Positions 5,788-6,791 of a stretch of 6,791 nucleotides of DNA are shown one piece after another. The position numbers were made by a program, and so were the translations under genes. Numbering within the stretch: position 1 is the stretch's first letter; each line of letters opens with the position of its first letter. Source of the DNA: Candidatus Chloroheliales bacterium (lineage in GTDB: Bacteria > Chloroflexota > Chloroflexia > QHBQ01); the NCBI GenBank assembly GCA_003243865.1, contig QHBQ01000183.1:1-6791 (forward strand), given 5' to 3'. The notes below the pieces were generated by a model. That model made no database searches, had not been told where the DNA came from, and was given only the letters and a program-made list of their open reading frames with translations.

Positions 5788-6791
5788 ATGTTCGAAACAC
5801 TAACCTGGTGGGTAATGCTGGAGATAATTGGTCTCGCTGCCACCCCGATCATGTTCCTGCTGGGGCGGCGGCTGCCGGGGCGCGGCTACGCGCTGGGCAA
5901 GATCCTCGGCATCCTGCTGCTCGGTTATATCGTCTGGATTACCGGCATCCTGCACCTGATGGCCTTCAGTTGGGGCAGCACCTTTGTCGCGTTGCTGATC
6001 ATCGCCGCCGTATCGCTCTGGCTGCTGCGCCGCGACGAGGGCAGCCTGCTGGCCGAGTTGCGCGACTTCTTCCGCGAGCAACGCACCTTCATCATCATCA
6101 CCGAGGTGGTGTTCGCGGTCGCGTTTCTGGGCTGGGTTTTCTATCGCGCCCACGACCCCCAGGTGATCAACACCGAGAAGTACATGGACTTCGGTATCCT
6201 CAACGCCATCCTCAACAGCGACTACTTCCCCCCGCAGGACCAGTGGCTGTCCGGCTACAACATCAACTATTACTACTTCGGCTATCTGATTACCGCCGCC
6301 CTCACCAAACTGAGCGGTGTCACCCCCAACATCACCTTCAACCTGGCGAACGCGCTCTACTTTGCGTTGGGGGTGGTAGGCAGCTTTGGCATCCTCTGGG
6401 AGCTAGTCGCGCTGCGTCGCCGCGCCGCGCGGGGACTGGCAGCAGCGGGGCGGCAGTCGCTTGCCCCCTACGTCGTTGGCATCCTCGGCGCATTGCTAAT
6501 CATGTGCGGCGGCAACTTGTATACCGCCAAGGTGCTGTGGGACGCCCAGCAGAACAATGGTGTATCCCAGGCGTGGGATAAGATCTGGAACCAGCAGCTG
6601 TACGGCAACATCGGCTGGGATAGCTCACGCATCATCAAGGATACGCTGAACGGTGTACCCGGCGCAGTTGACACCATCAACGAGTTCCCGGCCTTCAGCT
6701 ATGTGCTGGCCGACCTGCACCCCCATGTGATGGCCTTGCCGCTGACGATGCTGGCGCTCTTGCTCGGCCTCATCCTGCTGGTGAGCGGCTA
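5788..6791 (+). CDS. YYY-domain (DUF2298) multi-pass membrane protein, 3' partial
   Basis: ATG at 5788 is preceded by GGAAGGGG at 5771-5778, and the nearest upstream in-frame stop is at 5746-5748, so this start is well supported. The window holds 334 codons and then runs off the right edge. Probable membrane helices lie near residues 5-25, 37-58, 63-81, 102-121, 160-182, 190-215, 231-250 and 314-334. Family signatures in order: LPGRGYA (29-35), EKYMD (E130, D134), PPQD (148-151), NYYYFGY (Y161-Y163, G165), SRII (R281 in it), EFP (E299) and DLHPH (309-313). The same motifs occur at nearly the same spacing in the preceding gene, so the two are paralogous modules. Single-module members of the family are usually about 700-900 residues, so more than half is missing here. 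Inferred role: a GT-C-like integral membrane enzyme or carrier-lipid partner in surface glycan assembly; no catalytic activity can be read from sequence alone. Confidence 0.88.
   Translation, partial: MFETLTWWVMLEIIGLAATPIMFLLGRRLPGRGYALGKILGILLLGYIVWITGILHLMAFSWGSTFVALLIIAAVSLWLLRRDEGSLLAELRDFFREQRTFIIITEVVFAVAFLGWVFYRAHDPQVINTEKYMDFGILNAILNSDYFPPQDQWLSGYNINYYYFGYLITAALTKLSGVTPNITFNLANALYFALGVVGSFGILWELVALRRRAARGLAAAGRQSLAPYVVGILGALLIMCGGNLYTAKVLWDAQQNNGVSQAWDKIWNQQLYGNIGWDSSRIIKDTLNGVPGAVDTINEFPAFSYVLADLHPHVMALPLTMLALLLGLILLVSG

Noticed and set aside
5808..6581. Alternative + strand frame of 257 codons
   Set aside because: It overlaps the second YYY gene in another frame, is rich in Arg, Pro and His with no membrane helices or family motifs, and lacks a ribosome binding site.

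Overview
The window looks like chromosomal DNA of a Chloroflexota bacterium, probably from the filamentous class Chloroflexia (Chloroflexus, Roseiflexus or Herpetosiphon relatives). The reasons are the GC-rich codon use, two neighbouring proteins of the rare 'YYY' membrane family (DUF2298, described as Chlor_Arch_YYY because it is found mainly in Chloroflexi and Archaea), a Thr-Pro linker of a kind common in exported Chloroflexi proteins, and short heptanucleotide tandem repeats. The family calls come from recognising motifs, not from a database search.

Layout: bases 1-5346 (+) hold one very long open frame of 1781 codons, open at the left edge, so its N-terminus is outside the window. It encodes, in order: the C-terminal soluble part of a GT-C/GT39-like glycosyltransferase module, a full multi-pass YYY module interrupted by two long low-complexity inserts, the extracytoplasmic tail of that module, a Pro/Thr linker, and four TPR repeats. 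Bases 5347-5787 are a 441-base intergenic region with a hairpin just after the stop, a perfect 29-bp inverted repeat spaced by 165 bases, a short heptad-like repeat and a good ribosome binding site. Bases 5788-6791 (+) are the first 334 codons of a second, simpler YYY membrane protein, cut by the right edge.

The two proteins share the same motif order over about 280 residues and are transcribed in the same direction. They probably work together in a membrane pathway that uses lipid-linked sugars, such as surface glycan or glycoprotein assembly. That function is inference; no biochemical role is established for the YYY family as far as I know.

The most unusual content lies inside the large gene. 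The first insert (about 2341-2868) is built partly from DNA repeats normally seen between genes: three heptamer tandem arrays and two related small palindromes, all translated. The second insert (about 3235-4149) carries seven copies of a 12-residue RITGPL repeat. No RNA genes, CRISPR arrays, transposase genes or phage genes were seen.
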